Shown: positions 16,813-26,229, counted from the first letter of the stretch. The stretch: DNA of 64,000 bases from JAQBDA01 sp963709875 (GCA_963709875.1 CAVPYB010000003.1:496001-560000), one strand, 5' to 3'. The notes: generated from the sequence alone by a model not told the origin. A program made the numbers and translations.

Positions 16813-17949
16813 ATGAAACTTCACGAGTACCAATCAAAGAAATTGTTTTCCAAATTCAATATCCCGATCCCAAAAGGAAAGGTAACGACCACCGCCAACG
16901 AAGCCCGTCAGATCGCCGATGAGCTTGGCGGTAATGTGGTGATAAAGTCGCAAGTCCTGGTTGGCGGCCGTGGCAAAGCAGGTGGAATTCGGCTTGCGAA
17001 AAGTTCAAAAGAAGCCGAAGATCTCGCCTCCCAAATCCTGGCAATGGAGATTAAAGGTCTCCCGGTCCGGAAGGTGCTGGTCGACGAAGCGGCAAATATT
17101 GAGAAGGAAATCTATCTGGGCATCACTAACGACCGAGCGGCGAGAAAACCTGTCATGATGGCTTCATCAGCAGGTGGTGTGGATATCGAAGAGATCGCTC
17201 GTTTGACCCCCGAGAAGATCATTCGGGCGCATATCGATCCGCTGATGGGCTTGAGAGAATACCAGGCGCGCGATATTGCCGTCGGCATCGACCTGCCGCG
17301 CGATCATTGGCGCACATTCGTGCAGATTGCCCGAGGGCTTTGGGAGACCTACCACGGCTGCGATGCCACTTTAGCAGAGATAAACCCACTCGTTATCACC
17401 GCGGAGAATCAGCTGCTCGCGGTTGATGGGAAGATGATCATCGATGACAACGCCCTGTACAGGCATCCGGACCTGGCAGAGATGCGCGACCTGGATGTGG
17501 AGGAGCAGTCTGAGATCGAAGCGCGCAAATATGGCCTCTCCTATATCAAACTGGATGGCAACATCGGGTGTATGGTGAACGGTGCCGGCCTGGCTATGAC
17601 TTCGATGGATATCATAAAAATCTTCGGTGGCGAGCCGGCTAATTTCCTGGACATCGGTGGTGGCGCTGGTGCAGACAAAGTAGCCGCTGCCTTAAGGATC
17701 ATCCTCTCCGATTCGAAAGTCAATGCAGTTTTGATCAATGTGTTTGGTGGCATTACCCGCGGTGATGAAGTTGCACGTGGAATATTAACTGCCCTCGACG
17801 AAGTAAAGACCGATATTCCGATGGTCATACGCCTGGTCGGAACCAATGCAGAAGAAGGTCGTCAAATTCTTGCTGATGCAAGCATGGTCACCGCCGAAAC
17901 ACTCGCCGAAGCAGCTCAAAAAGCTGTTGCAATCTCCAGTGGACAATAA
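16813..17949 (+). CDS. sucC: Succinyl-CoA synthetase beta subunit
   Basis: A 378-residue ATP-grasp subunit that with SucD interconverts succinyl-CoA and succinate with ATP or GTP formation in the TCA cycle. The N-terminus MKLHEYQSKKLFSKFNIPIP, the nucleotide loop KSQVLVGGRGKAGGI, EINPLVIT and the C-terminal GGITRGDEVARGI are all standard. The length is normal for bacteria. CCGGAGAGA precedes ATG 16813. sucD follows after 18 bases, so the two form an operon and should be made in equal amounts. ADP versus GDP preference is not decided. Confidence 0.95.
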   Translation: MKLHEYQSKKLFSKFNIPIPKGKVTTTANEARQIADELGGNVVIKSQVLVGGRGKAGGIRLAKSSKEAEDLASQILAMEIKGLPVRKVLVDEAANIEKEIYLGITNDRAARKPVMMASSAGGVDIEEIARLTPEKIIRAHIDPLMGLREYQARDIAVGIDLPRDHWRTFVQIARGLWETYHGCDATLAEINPLVITAENQLLAVDGKMIIDDNALYRHPDLAEMRDLDVEEQSEIEARKYGLSYIKLDGNIGCMVNGAGLAMTSMDIIKIFGGEPANFLDIGGGAGADKVAAALRIILSDSKVNAVLINVFGGITRGDEVARGILTALDEVKTDIPMVIRLVGTNAEEGRQILADASMVTAETLAEAAQKAVAISSGQ

Positions 17950-17967
17950 ATCAGGAAATAATAAATC

Positions 17968-18831
17968 ATGAGCATTTTAGTAAATAACAGCACACGTCTT
18001 TTAGTGCAAGGGATAACAGGCAACGAAGGGCTGTTCCATACCCAACAGATGGTAGATTACGGCACCCAGGTTGTGGCTGGTGTAACACCCGGAAAAGGTG
18101 GGGAATGGGTGCTGGTTGGTAAGATACCGGTATTTGACTCTGTCAAGATCGCAGTTGACGCAACCGGGGCGAACACAAGCGTAATATTCGTCCCTGCTCG
18201 CTTCGCTGCAGACGCAATCTTCGAAGCCGCTGACGGCGGGATATCGTTGATCGTATGTATTACGGAGGGTATCCCTGTCCAGGATATGATGAAGGTGCGC
18301 AATTATCTCGACCAAAGGAATGTCCGGCTGGTCGGTCCGAATTGCCCGGGACTGCTTACACCGGGAGAATCAAAGGTCGGAATAATCCCCGGAGACATCA
18401 CCGTGTCCGGTAACGTAGGCGTTGTCTCGAGGTCTGGCACACTCACCTATGAAGTGCTTTATGCTCTGATGATGAATGATCGAGGTGTCAGCACCTGTGT
18501 CGGCATCGGTGGTGATCCAATAAACGGCACGAATTTTATTGATTGCCTGCAGATGTTCGAGGAAGACCCAAGGACGGATCAGGTCGTGTTAATCGGGGAA
18601 ATCGGCGGCACCGACGAAGAGAAGGCAGCCGAATTTATTGCCGACAGAATGACCAAGCCTGTCGTTGGGTTCATCGCCGGTCGCACGGCGCCACCTGGAA
18701 AACGCATGGGGCACGCTGGCGCGATCGTGGAAGGCAGTTCCGGTATAGCGGCAGACAAGATTACTGCTTTGGAATCAGTGGGTGTGCGGGTTGCAACCCA
18801 TCCAGAAGAGATCCCCAGCTTGCTGCGATAG
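17968..18831 (+). CDS. sucD: Succinyl-CoA synthetase alpha subunit
   Basis: A 287-residue CoA-binding subunit carrying the phosphohistidine. It begins MSILVNNSTRLLVQGITG. Key parts are the Rossmann region (GVTPGKGGEW), VGPNCPGLLTPGE, GIGGDPINGTNF and the catalytic His of RMGHAGAIVEG (about residue 249). Length and motif order are typical. It pairs with the preceding sucC. An inverted repeat 23 bases after the stop may end the transcript. Confidence 0.95.
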   Translation: MSILVNNSTRLLVQGITGNEGLFHTQQMVDYGTQVVAGVTPGKGGEWVLVGKIPVFDSVKIAVDATGANTSVIFVPARFAADAIFEAADGGISLIVCITEGIPVQDMMKVRNYLDQRNVRLVGPNCPGLLTPGESKVGIIPGDITVSGNVGVVSRSGTLTYEVLYALMMNDRGVSTCVGIGGDPINGTNFIDCLQMFEEDPRTDQVVLIGEIGGTDEEKAAEFIADRMTKPVVGFIAGRTAPPGKRMGHAGAIVEGSSGIAADKITALESVGVRVATHPEEIPSLLR

Positions 18832-18853
18832 CAATGCCAGGAACACCACAGAA

Positions 18854-18886
18854 AATCCTTCCCAGCAGTATCACCCGGGAAGGATT
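18854..18886. terminator. Stem-loop after sucCD
   Basis: AATCCTTCCC (18854-18863) pairs perfectly with GGGAAGGATT (18877-18886) around a 13-base loop. No strong T run follows on either side, so termination may be partial. It lies between convergent sucD and acpP. Confidence 0.5.
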
Positions 18887-18963
18887 GTTCTACTCATCGG
18901 CCCCATTAAATACAAAGAGGGTTAGTGTTGGCTACCCCTCTTGTGATCAGATGATATTAGAAC

Positions 18964-19200
18964 TTACCCCATGTGAGTGTCGATATAATCGACAGCTTCA
19001 CCCACTGTGGTAATTTTTTGAGCATCTTCGTCTGAAATCTCTCCACCGAATTTGTCTTCAAATGCCATGATCAGCTCGACCAGGTCCAATGAGTCCGCTT
19101 CCAGCTCTTCTCGAAAACGAGCTTCACGTGTCACCTTTTCATCGTCGACGCCGAGTAAGTCTATTATGATCCCTTTGATCTCATCGAAGGTTTCTGCCAT
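18964..19200 (-). CDS. acpP: Acyl carrier protein
   Basis: A 78-residue acidic protein that carries growing fatty acids on 4'-phosphopantetheine. The attachment serine is S37 in the ADSLDLVEL motif. Helix I (FDEIKGIIIDLLGVDD) and the helix IV segment (TTVGEAVDYIDTHMG) are standard. CAGGAGG precedes the start. It is transcribed alone, divergently from fni, from a promoter that overlaps an inverted repeat, so its level may be controlled by a repressor. Confidence 0.95.
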   Translation of the reverse strand: MAETFDEIKGIIIDLLGVDDEKVTREARFREELEADSLDLVELIMAFEDKFGGEISDEDAQKITTVGEAVDYIDTHMG

Positions 19201-19221
19201 TTATAGTTTCCTCCTGTAAGG

Positions 19222-19318
19222 ATTGGTGCATATTTGCACCAATTGTATCTACGGTGCAGAATATGTCAAGTCTGTATTATACCGCTTTATTGACAGGCAA
19301 ATAGCCGACTGGTAATAT
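19222..19318. promoter_or_regulatory. Divergent acpP/fni promoters with an inverted repeat at the acpP start
   Basis: For acpP (leftward), TTGACA lies at 19269-19264 and TACAAT at 19247-19242, spacer 16. The inverted repeat ATTGGTGCA (19222-19230) / TGCACCAAT (19235-19243) covers the end of the -10 box and the start site. This is a good operator position; it could instead be a leader hairpin. For fni (rightward), TTGACA at 19290-19295 and TAATAT at 19313-19318 are 17 bases apart, with TGG before the -10 box. Confidence 0.65.
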
Positions 19319-19345
19319 AGCTTCACTTGACAGGAACACCATCCA

Positions 19346-20374
19346 ATGGCAAAAGTTACGCAGACTAGCGCCCGAAAAGCCGATCATATCCGCATAAACC
19401 TGGAGGAGGATGTCGCTTCAGCGATTACCACTGGACTTGAGCGATTCCAGTTCGCCCACCAGGCGCTGCCGGAGCTTAACCTCGAAGCTGTCGACCTGAG
19501 TCAGGAGATGTTTGGTCGCCGAATCCGTTTACCGATACTGATCTCATCGATGACCGGTGGCACTGACGAAGCAGGATTGATAAATATGACCCTGGCCAAA
19601 GCTGCAGAAGCAACAGGTGTTGCGATGGGTTTGGGTTCCCAACGAGCGGCTCTCGAACATCCGGAGCTGGCAGCCTCATTCCAGGTCCGGAATATTGCCC
19701 CGAATATCCTGCTTTTCGCCAATCTGGGTGCCATCCAGCTGAACTATGGCTATGGGATCGATGAATGTATCAAGGCGGTTGAGATGGTGGAGGCAGATGC
19801 TTTAATTCTGCATTTGAATCCGCTCCAGGAGGCAGTTCAACCGGAGGGTAACACCAGGTTTGCGGGTCTGGCAAAAAAGATTGAGCAAGTCTGCAAGGAA
19901 TTGCCGGTCCCGGTAATCGTTAAAGAAGTCGGTTGGGGGATCTCAGGGGAGACTGCGCGAAGGCTGTCTGATGCCGGTGTGGCTGCGATTGATGTTGCGG
20001 GTTCAGGTGGCACCTCATGGTCCCAGGTGGAAATGCACCGCTCAGAGACTGAGAGCCAGGCGCGACTGGCGGCAGCATTTATCGATTGGGGTATTCCCAC
20101 AGCAGAATCGATCCAGCTCGTGCGTCGTAATGTGCCTAACCTGCCAGTTTTTGCCTCCGGTGGTATCCGCACAGGTATCGATATCGCCAAATGCATCGCA
20201 CTGGGAGCAAGCATTGGTGGAATGGCCGGTCCCTTTTTAAAAGCGGCTGCTATCTCCGCAGAGGCAACGATACAGACCATTCGGGAGGTCGGACGTGAAA
20301 TTCAGGTTTGTATGTTCGCCGTCGGGGCAAGCAATATAAAAGACTTACAAAATACACCTTTGAAAAAGATATAA
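19346..20374 (+). CDS. fni: Type 2 isopentenyl-diphosphate delta-isomerase
   Basis: A 342-residue FMN-dependent enzyme that interconverts isopentenyl and dimethylallyl diphosphate. It begins with RKADHIRINLEEDV. Family segments include ILISSMTGGTDEAG, GLGSQRAALEHPE, LHLNPLQEAVQPEG, the glycine-rich GSGGTSWSQVE and FASGGIRTGIDIAKCIALGA near the phosphate site. Length is normal. The prenyl transferase gene follows after three bases, so both form an operon making isoprenoid precursors. The type 2 enzyme is unrelated to the type 1 (Nudix) isomerase. Confidence 0.93.
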   Translation: MAKVTQTSARKADHIRINLEEDVASAITTGLERFQFAHQALPELNLEAVDLSQEMFGRRIRLPILISSMTGGTDEAGLINMTLAKAAEATGVAMGLGSQRAALEHPELAASFQVRNIAPNILLFANLGAIQLNYGYGIDECIKAVEMVEADALILHLNPLQEAVQPEGNTRFAGLAKKIEQVCKELPVPVIVKEVGWGISGETARRLSDAGVAAIDVAGSGGTSWSQVEMHRSETESQARLAAAFIDWGIPTAESIQLVRRNVPNLPVFASGGIRTGIDIAKCIALGASIGGMAGPFLKAAAISAEATIQTIREVGREIQVCMFAVGASNIKDLQNTPLKKI

Positions 20375-20377
20375 CCC

Positions 20378-21379
20378 ATGGCACCTGCAGCTTTGCAAGA
20401 CATTCTTTTATCTGCAATCGAGGCGGAACTACACCGTGTATTAGACAATGCTGGCATCTCCCAACCAGATGGTTTGTACCCATTGATGGCTTATCATATG
20501 GGATGGGAAGGTACAAGCTCAGCTGGAAAGCGCGTGCGTCCGCTGTTATTGCTGCTTACGACGTCGGCTGCTGGCGGCACCTGGGAAAATGCCTTACCCG
20601 CCGCCGCAGCAGTTGAGCTGATCCACAATTTCTCTTTGATCCATGATGATATTGAAGATAGCAGCCCGCTACGTCGTGGTAGACCAACGGTATGGAGCCG
20701 TTGGGGCGTTCCCCTGGCAATTAACACGGGGGATGCCATGTTTTCCCTGGCCCACCTGTCAATACTCGGTTTACAAGAGTTCATTGCGTTTGATAAAGCG
20801 CTACAAGCCGCAGAGATATTACAGAACACATGCCTCAGCCTGACCAAAGGTCAGCATCTGGATATGTTGTTTGAGAACCGCAGCGACATATCCCTCGACG
20901 ATTACTGGCAGATGGTATCCGGCAAGACCGCCAGCCTGCTGTCTGCCGCGACAGAACTGGGTGCGGTCATCGCTGCTACGGAGCACTCGGTGCAAGCGCA
21001 CTATCAAGAGTTTGGCTACAATTTGGGCATGGCGTTCCAGGCTCAAGATGATCTATTGGGGGTGTGGGGTGAGGTATCTGCTATAGGGAAATCTACCGAA
21101 AGCGATCTCGTTTCAGGAAAGAAATCCTTGCCCATTATCTTTGCGCTATCGCAGGAAGGTCTGTTTGCCGAGCGATGGCGACAAGGTCCGATCGAGGCAC
21201 ATGAAATCCCTGAGTTGGCTCGCCAGTTAGAGCTCGAAGGAGCAAGAGACTATACCTTAGAATGTGCTGGATGCTTTACCGATAAAGCACTGGATGCGTT
21301 AGACGAGGCAGAGCCGGTTGGGGCAGCCGGTCAGCAGCTATCTGGATTGGCTGAAAAACTGCTTAGACGAAATCAATAA
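20378..21379 (+). CDS. Polyprenyl diphosphate synthase (E-type)
   Basis: A 333-residue all-helical enzyme that condenses isopentenyl diphosphate onto allylic diphosphates. The first Asp-rich motif is HDDIEDSSPLRRGRPT (about residue 88) and the second is AQDDLLGVWGE (about residue 225). GKRVRPLLLLLT and KGQHLDM are also conserved. Product length (C15 to C25 or longer) depends on residues before the first motif and cannot be told with confidence. Four bases separate its start from the fni stop, so translation is coupled. It probably supplies chains for quinones, lipids or undecaprenol. Confidence 0.9.
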   Translation: MAPAALQDILLSAIEAELHRVLDNAGISQPDGLYPLMAYHMGWEGTSSAGKRVRPLLLLLTTSAAGGTWENALPAAAAVELIHNFSLIHDDIEDSSPLRRGRPTVWSRWGVPLAINTGDAMFSLAHLSILGLQEFIAFDKALQAAEILQNTCLSLTKGQHLDMLFENRSDISLDDYWQMVSGKTASLLSAATELGAVIAATEHSVQAHYQEFGYNLGMAFQAQDDLLGVWGEVSAIGKSTESDLVSGKKSLPIIFALSQEGLFAERWRQGPIEAHEIPELARQLELEGARDYTLECAGCFTDKALDALDEAEPVGAAGQQLSGLAEKLLRRNQ

Positions 21380-21425
21380 CTGCAGGATGTCATTACTCGT
21401 CTGCATCCGGTGATATTCGCGACTT

Positions 21426-22626
21426 TTAGTCTACAAATTCTATAAAGACCTGGTTGCCCAACAACCTGCCATTTTCCGTCAGCCTGATCATCTCCCCGCG
21501 CTCTTCAATAATTTGAATCAGACCCCGCTTTACCAGACTATCGAGCTGGCGCTTGTAAACCTCCCATATCGAAACTCCGAACCGGTTTTCGAATTCCTGA
21601 ACGGAAACGCCATTTGCCACCAATCGCAAACCCATCAACATCACTTCTCCCATCTCAGTTCGTTGGCTGACAGTCTCGATCACATGGGTAGCCGGTGTCC
21701 TTGGGTATTCTTCGCGGATATTCTCGACAACCTGACCGGATAAAGCGGTTATATAATCAAAAGGCAGCGCAATGTTGGATGTGTGGAACCCGTGCACAAA
21801 ACCATGTGCTCCGGCACCAAAGCCCAGATAAGGTCCCATGCGCCAATACTGCAGATTATGCCGGCAGCTAAGCAGGTTGCGATTGCCATCATAGCGTGCC
21901 CAATTAGAGATCTCATAATGGATATACCCTAACCCTGCCAGGTATTCCGATGTCCATTCATACATCTCCGCAGCGATATCCTCATCTGGCGTGTTCACCA
22001 ATCCATAATCTACCCATCGCTTCATCGGTGTTCCCTCCTCCAGAATAAGCGAATAGATTGCCAGATGCTCCGGATCAAGGTTCACTGCCTGACCCAGGTT
22101 GTACTGCCAGTTTGTAAGGGTCTGGTCGGGCACTCCAAAGATCAGATCGAGGTTGATATTATCAAATCCAGCAGCCCGCGCCCAATTGACAGATTTGATT
22201 ACATCCAACATGTCATGCTGCCGTTCCAGCTGCATTAGCTCCACAGCCCTTGCAGATTGCATGCCCAGGCTCAGCCGATTGATGCCCAGCTGCCTGATCG
22301 TGCGCAGATAATCGGCGGATACTGTCCCCGGATTGGCTTCAAGGGTGATTTCAACATTCTCCCGCAGGTCGAATCCGGCATTTATTTCTGCAACAATTTC
22401 CTTGACATATGAAATCTTGGAGCAATGAGGGTGTGCCGCCTCCGAAGAATACAGAATGTACTGGCAGCCGCCTGCCTGCAGATTCTGCAAAATACCTAAT
22501 TTCCCGGCATAGGGCGTCAATATAGGCTGGAATATGCGATTCTATGCCCGCATAGGTATTGAAATCGCAGTACGCGCACCGGTGGCGGCAGAATGGAATG
22601 TGTAAATAGATACTGGTTTCCTGCAT
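21426..22626 (-). pseudogene. hemW: HemW-like radical SAM protein (heme chaperone family), frameshifted
   Basis: The first part (from ATG 22626) has YLHIPFCRHRCAYCDF, the CxxxCxxC iron-sulfur site, and FFGGGTPSLL. The rest lies in another frame and continues with VEITLEANPGT, INRLSLGMQSA, NLDLIFGVPDQT, YEISNWARYD and the C-terminal winged-helix part. The break is near 22415-22425. Dropping one C of the coding-strand CTCC joins SLL to KISYVKEIVAEINAGF. The whole would be about 400 residues, normal for HemW. HemW is widely conserved and nothing else in it is damaged, so a sequencing error is as likely as a real mutation. Confidence 0.8.
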
Positions 22627-22633
22627 CAGAGCG

Positions 22634-22675
22634 AGTATACCACCTGGAGATTCAACCTATATTTTCTGGTATAAT
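22634..22675. promoter_or_regulatory. Divergent -10 boxes: leaderless hemW (left) and LysM gene (right)
   Basis: Leftward, TATACT (complement of 22634-22639) is seven bases from ATG 22626, so hemW is probably leaderless. Rightward, TGGTATAAT gives an extended -10 box with TATAAT at 22670-22675 for the LysM gene. Clear -35 boxes are lacking for both. Confidence 0.5.
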
Positions 22676-22716
22676 CCGCCAAGTCCAGCTCCGGCTCTAA
22701 GGAGCCTCCTGGAAAA

Positions 22717-23883
22717 ATGATTATGAGTCAAGAAACACCATCTAAACCCACCAGACTGTGCCCGACCTGCGGCACACGACTGAGCGAAGATGCACCCCGC
22801 TGTCTGGTATGCGGAACCGACCTTACCAGCTCAGGCAAATCATCCAGACCTGCCAAAGCCGTACAAGGCAGCCGCATACCCGTCATAACGCTCAACCTAC
22901 CCCTTGCACTTGGACTGTTGGCTCTCTTTATCGCCATCGGGGCGACACTGGTGTACTTTGCAATGCGCCAGCCAACTGTCCAGGCAGTTGCCCCAACCAA
23001 TACCGCTACTGTCACCATCACTGCAACCAGCACCGCCTCACCAACCCCGCTCACTCCAACCGTCACCAGCACACCGGTGCCATCGCCAACACCTTTCTCA
23101 TACGTTGTCAAGCTCGGCGATACATGCTCTACGATCGCATTCAACTTTGGCGTATCCATCCAGAGTATTGTCCTACTCAACGAGTTGCCCGCTGCGTGTG
23201 ACACATTGTTTGAGGGGCAAACCTTGCTGATCCCTCAGCCAACACCAACGCCAACCTCCTTACCGACATCAACTCTCAGCCCGGCAGACGCAACTGATGC
23301 AGCCTGCGCGAAAATTGAGTACACAGTTCAGGAAAACGACACTCTTAGCAGTATCTCCTTAAACTATGCGGTTCCGATATCGGTCCTAAAATCATATAAC
23401 GGGCGGGTTAACGACACTGTCCGTTCAGGCGAGGTTATCGTCATCCCGCTTTGCGAGCGTGCAGCGACCCCCGGCCCATCACCTACCCCCACCCCTCCAC
23501 CCCCTTACCCGGCACCCAATCTGCTCCTACCTGCTGATGGGGCACCCTTCACGGCAAGTGATAATACTGTGACCCTGCAGTGGGCATCCGTTGGGACTCT
23601 GCGCCAAAATGAGGCTTATGAAGTAACTATAGTGGATGTGACCGAAGGGCTGGAACGCAAACTGGTTGAGTATATGGGAGATACCAAGTACGTCGTCCCG
23701 GTTAGCTTCCGACCTAGAGATATAGACCCGCATGTCATGCGATGGTGGGTGCAGCCGGTTCGCCAGGCAGGGACGGATGATGATGGCAACCCGATCTGGG
23801 AATCTGCCGGTACCGCCAGCATCGCAAGGGTATTTACCTGGATTGGTGGTGCAGCGCCTGCGGAGGCAACTCCGACCCCGTAG
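22717..23883 (+). CDS. Membrane-anchored double-LysM protein with zinc-ribbon N-terminus
   Basis: A 388-residue protein. Residues about 15-33 (CPTCGTRLSEDAPRCLVCG) form a zinc ribbon in the cytoplasm. Residues about 62-86 are one transmembrane helix. A Thr/Pro/Ser-rich linker leads to two LysM modules (YVVKLGDTCSTIAFNFGVS and YTVQENDTLSSISLNYAVP), with another Pro/Thr linker between them. The C-terminal ~110 residues resemble an Ig-like or fibronectin-type sheet (PNLLLPADGAPF). LysM modules bind peptidoglycan or other GlcNAc polymers, so it probably tethers the envelope to the wall outside the cell. In-frame alternatives are GTG-free; ATG 22717 or 22723 (MSQETP) could both start. Confidence 0.8.
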   Translation: MIMSQETPSKPTRLCPTCGTRLSEDAPRCLVCGTDLTSSGKSSRPAKAVQGSRIPVITLNLPLALGLLALFIAIGATLVYFAMRQPTVQAVAPTNTATVTITATSTASPTPLTPTVTSTPVPSPTPFSYVVKLGDTCSTIAFNFGVSIQSIVLLNELPAACDTLFEGQTLLIPQPTPTPTSLPTSTLSPADATDAACAKIEYTVQENDTLSSISLNYAVPISVLKSYNGRVNDTVRSGEVIVIPLCERAATPGPSPTPTPPPPYPAPNLLLPADGAPFTASDNTVTLQWASVGTLRQNEAYEVTIVDVTEGLERKLVEYMGDTKYVVPVSFRPRDIDPHVMRWWVQPVRQAGTDDDGNPIWESAGTASIARVFTWIGGAAPAEATPTP

Positions 23884-23912
23884 CAAAATAAACATGCATA
23901 AGATTAAACGTG

Positions 23913-23936
23913 CGAGCCGGATGTATATCCGGCTCG
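23913..23936. terminator. Bidirectional stem-loop between convergent genes
   Basis: CGAGCCGGAT (23913-23922) pairs with ATCCGGCTCG (23927-23936) around a 4-base loop. It lies between the LysM gene and citrate synthase and can serve both. T-rich sequence follows only loosely on either side. Confidence 0.65.
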
Positions 23937-23973
23937 TGCTTCTCGTTATTATGCAGTCAAAAAATTATTTTTG

Positions 23974-25287
23974 TTATTGCTTGGTTTTTGCCTCAGCAGC
24001 AATTGCCTCCAACATAGCGGTCGTTAGAGATTTTGGACGTTCAAGGGGCTGCCCCAACGCACGTGCCCAGACAGCATTCGCCGATACACCCAGTGCCCGC
24101 CCAACACCGAACAGTACCGTATAAAAGTCGAACTCTCCTATGCCATAATAGTACTGCAACGTGCCGCTGATCGAATCTACATTCGGGGCCGGATTTTTTG
24201 CCTTTCCCTGGTCGATCAGGACCTGCGGTACGACTTCTCTCACCAGCTGGGCGATCTGAAACAGTTCATCATCCGGCAGATGCTTCTGGGCGAACTTGAC
24301 CTGGGCTGTGTATCGTGGATCAGGTATGCGCAGAACGCCATGACCATATCCCGGTATCACCTGACCCGCATTCAGAGTATCCCAGGCCAACTGGCGCAGC
24401 TCGTCCTTGCTTGGTACACCATTGAACTTCTCATGTGCAGCTAACAGCCAGCGGAGTGATTCCTGGGTCGCCAGCCCGTGCAAAGGACCAGCCAGGCTGT
24501 TTAGACCGGCAGAAAATGCGAAATATATATCCGATAGCGTCGATGCAGCCAGATGGGTAGCGTGAGAGCTGGCATTCCCGCTCTCATGATCGGACAGAAG
24601 GATAAAATACAGCCGGGAAAGCTCACTATAGCCAGGATCATCGATCCCCATCATATATGCGAAATTTGCCCCAAAATCCAGGTCATCTCTTGGGGTGACA
24701 TAACCACCCCCTTTATATCTCAACTGGTAGATCAATGCTGCCAAGACCGGCAGTTTGGCGGTTAAATTTAGGCTGTCTTCAAGCATCGGTTCCCAATAGT
24801 CGCTTTTTGACATGCCTTCACGATATTGGCTGGAAAAAACAGAACCGTGCTGTAGTGCAAGGATAGCTGAGGAGAACAGCAGCATCGGATGTGCATCACG
24901 CGGCATTGCCCTCAGCACGTCGATTACGAACTGGGGAATCTCCCATCTCTGCTTCCACTCATTCTCTACCTCAAGCGCGTCTTCAGTGCTGGGCAGTTCT
25001 CCAAGCAAGAGGAGATAGAATAGACCACCGACATACGGGATTTCTGCTCCCTCGGGTTTAGGCAGTTTGGCAAGCACCTCGGGGATGGTAAGCCCTCGGA
25101 ATCGTATCCCTTCATTTGGATCAACGTAAGAGATATCGGTCACCAGAGACTTCACGCCACGCATACCGCCGTATACCTGGGCGATCGTGACGTCGCCAAC
25201 CTTTACATCACCACTCTCCTCAACCAACTTTTCCACTCTGCTGCGCCACTCCGGGAGCTTTGCAGCGAATTTGTCCTTAATAGCCAT
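23974..25287 (-). CDS. gltA: Citrate synthase
   Basis: A 437-residue enzyme that condenses oxaloacetate and acetyl-CoA into citrate. Active-site His and Asp residues fall in GPLHGLATQE, PGYGHGVLRIPDPRY and IGEFDFYTVLFGVGRALG. DPNEGIRFRGLTIPEVL is also typical. The length and sequence pattern resemble the longer, mitochondrial-like group of citrate synthases rather than the short bacterial form. mdh lies just upstream on the same strand (15-base gap), so the two adjacent TCA steps share an operon. GGAGGG precedes the start. Confidence 0.93.
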   Translation of the reverse strand: MAIKDKFAAKLPEWRSRVEKLVEESGDVKVGDVTIAQVYGGMRGVKSLVTDISYVDPNEGIRFRGLTIPEVLAKLPKPEGAEIPYVGGLFYLLLLGELPSTEDALEVENEWKQRWEIPQFVIDVLRAMPRDAHPMLLFSSAILALQHGSVFSSQYREGMSKSDYWEPMLEDSLNLTAKLPVLAALIYQLRYKGGGYVTPRDDLDFGANFAYMMGIDDPGYSELSRLYFILLSDHESGNASSHATHLAASTLSDIYFAFSAGLNSLAGPLHGLATQESLRWLLAAHEKFNGVPSKDELRQLAWDTLNAGQVIPGYGHGVLRIPDPRYTAQVKFAQKHLPDDELFQIAQLVREVVPQVLIDQGKAKNPAPNVDSISGTLQYYYGIGEFDFYTVLFGVGRALGVSANAVWARALGQPLERPKSLTTAMLEAIAAEAKTKQ

Positions 25288-25302
25288 TCAATACCCTCCG
25301 AC

Positions 25303-26229
25303 TTAATATTCCAGTTTATTAATATTTTCTATAACACCTTCAGCAGATGCCTTTAAAGCAGCCTTTTCCTCATCCGTCAAAGCGTATTCTATTACCCGTT
25401 CGACGCCCTTCCGACCCAGCTGCACCGGTACCCCGAAGAATATATCCTGCAAGCCATATTCGCCTTGCAGGTAAGCTGCCGCAGGTACAATCAGATGTTT
25501 ATCTTTCACTATCGCTTCGACCATTTGAGTAACCGCAATCGAGGGTGCGTAAAATGCGCTACCGGTTTTCAACAAGCCCACGATCTCTCCGCCACCCTTC
25601 CGTGTGCGCTCTACGATTGCCGCAAGTTTATCTTCCGACAAAACCTGGTTGAGAGGCACCCCGGCAACATTCGATTGTTGAGTGAGCGGCACCATGTCAT
25701 CTCCATGCCCGCCTAATACATAACAATGGACATTTTCGACACTCACCCCCAGTTCAGCGGCGACGAATGCCCGCATACGCGCTGAATCCAGTATGCCTGC
25801 CTGCCCAACAACACGGTAAGGCGGCAGATCGGCAACCTTCATCGCCAGATATGCCATTACATCCAGTGGATTAGTCAGGATCACATAGATTGCATCCGGA
25901 GAATACTTGATCGTCTCTTCAGTCGCATTTCGCACGATCGCAGCATTCGCTGCTAGCAGATCATCTCGGCTCATACCAGGTTTGCGCGGCAATCCCGCCG
26001 TGATAACGATAATATCCGATCCAGCGGTCGCTGAATACTCATTGCTGCCCACGATCATTGCATCTGAGCCAATCACAGGCATAGCCTCCAATAGATCCAG
26101 GGCCTTGCCTTGCGGCATTCCTTCCACGATATCAACAAGCACGATATCGGCAAGCTCGCGCTCTGCCAACCAGTGCGCTGTTGTCGAACCGGTCATGCCT
26201 GCGCCGATGATGGAAACTTTATTCTTCAT
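25303..26229 (-). CDS. mdh: Malate dehydrogenase (LDH-like type)
   Basis: A 308-residue NAD-dependent enzyme oxidising malate to oxaloacetate. The N-terminal dinucleotide fold starts VSIIGAGMTGSTTAHWLAE, with LVDIVEGMPQGKALDL following; the Asp of this segment favours NAD. Substrate-binding residues occur in ITAGLPRKPGMSRDDLL, and the catalytic His is in VLGGHGDDMVPL. It is the first gene of an mdh-gltA operon and supplies oxaloacetate directly to the next enzyme. Confidence 0.94.
   Translation of the reverse strand: MKNKVSIIGAGMTGSTTAHWLAERELADIVLVDIVEGMPQGKALDLLEAMPVIGSDAMIVGSNEYSATAGSDIIVITAGLPRKPGMSRDDLLAANAAIVRNATEETIKYSPDAIYVILTNPLDVMAYLAMKVADLPPYRVVGQAGILDSARMRAFVAAELGVSVENVHCYVLGGHGDDMVPLTQQSNVAGVPLNQVLSEDKLAAIVERTRKGGGEIVGLLKTGSAFYAPSIAVTQMVEAIVKDKHLIVPAAAYLQGEYGLQDIFFGVPVQLGRKGVERVIEYALTDEEKAALKASAEGVIENINKLEY

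Noticed and set aside
22415..22425. Programmed frameshift in hemW
   Set aside because: No slippery heptamer or strong following structure was seen, and HemW is not known to use one.
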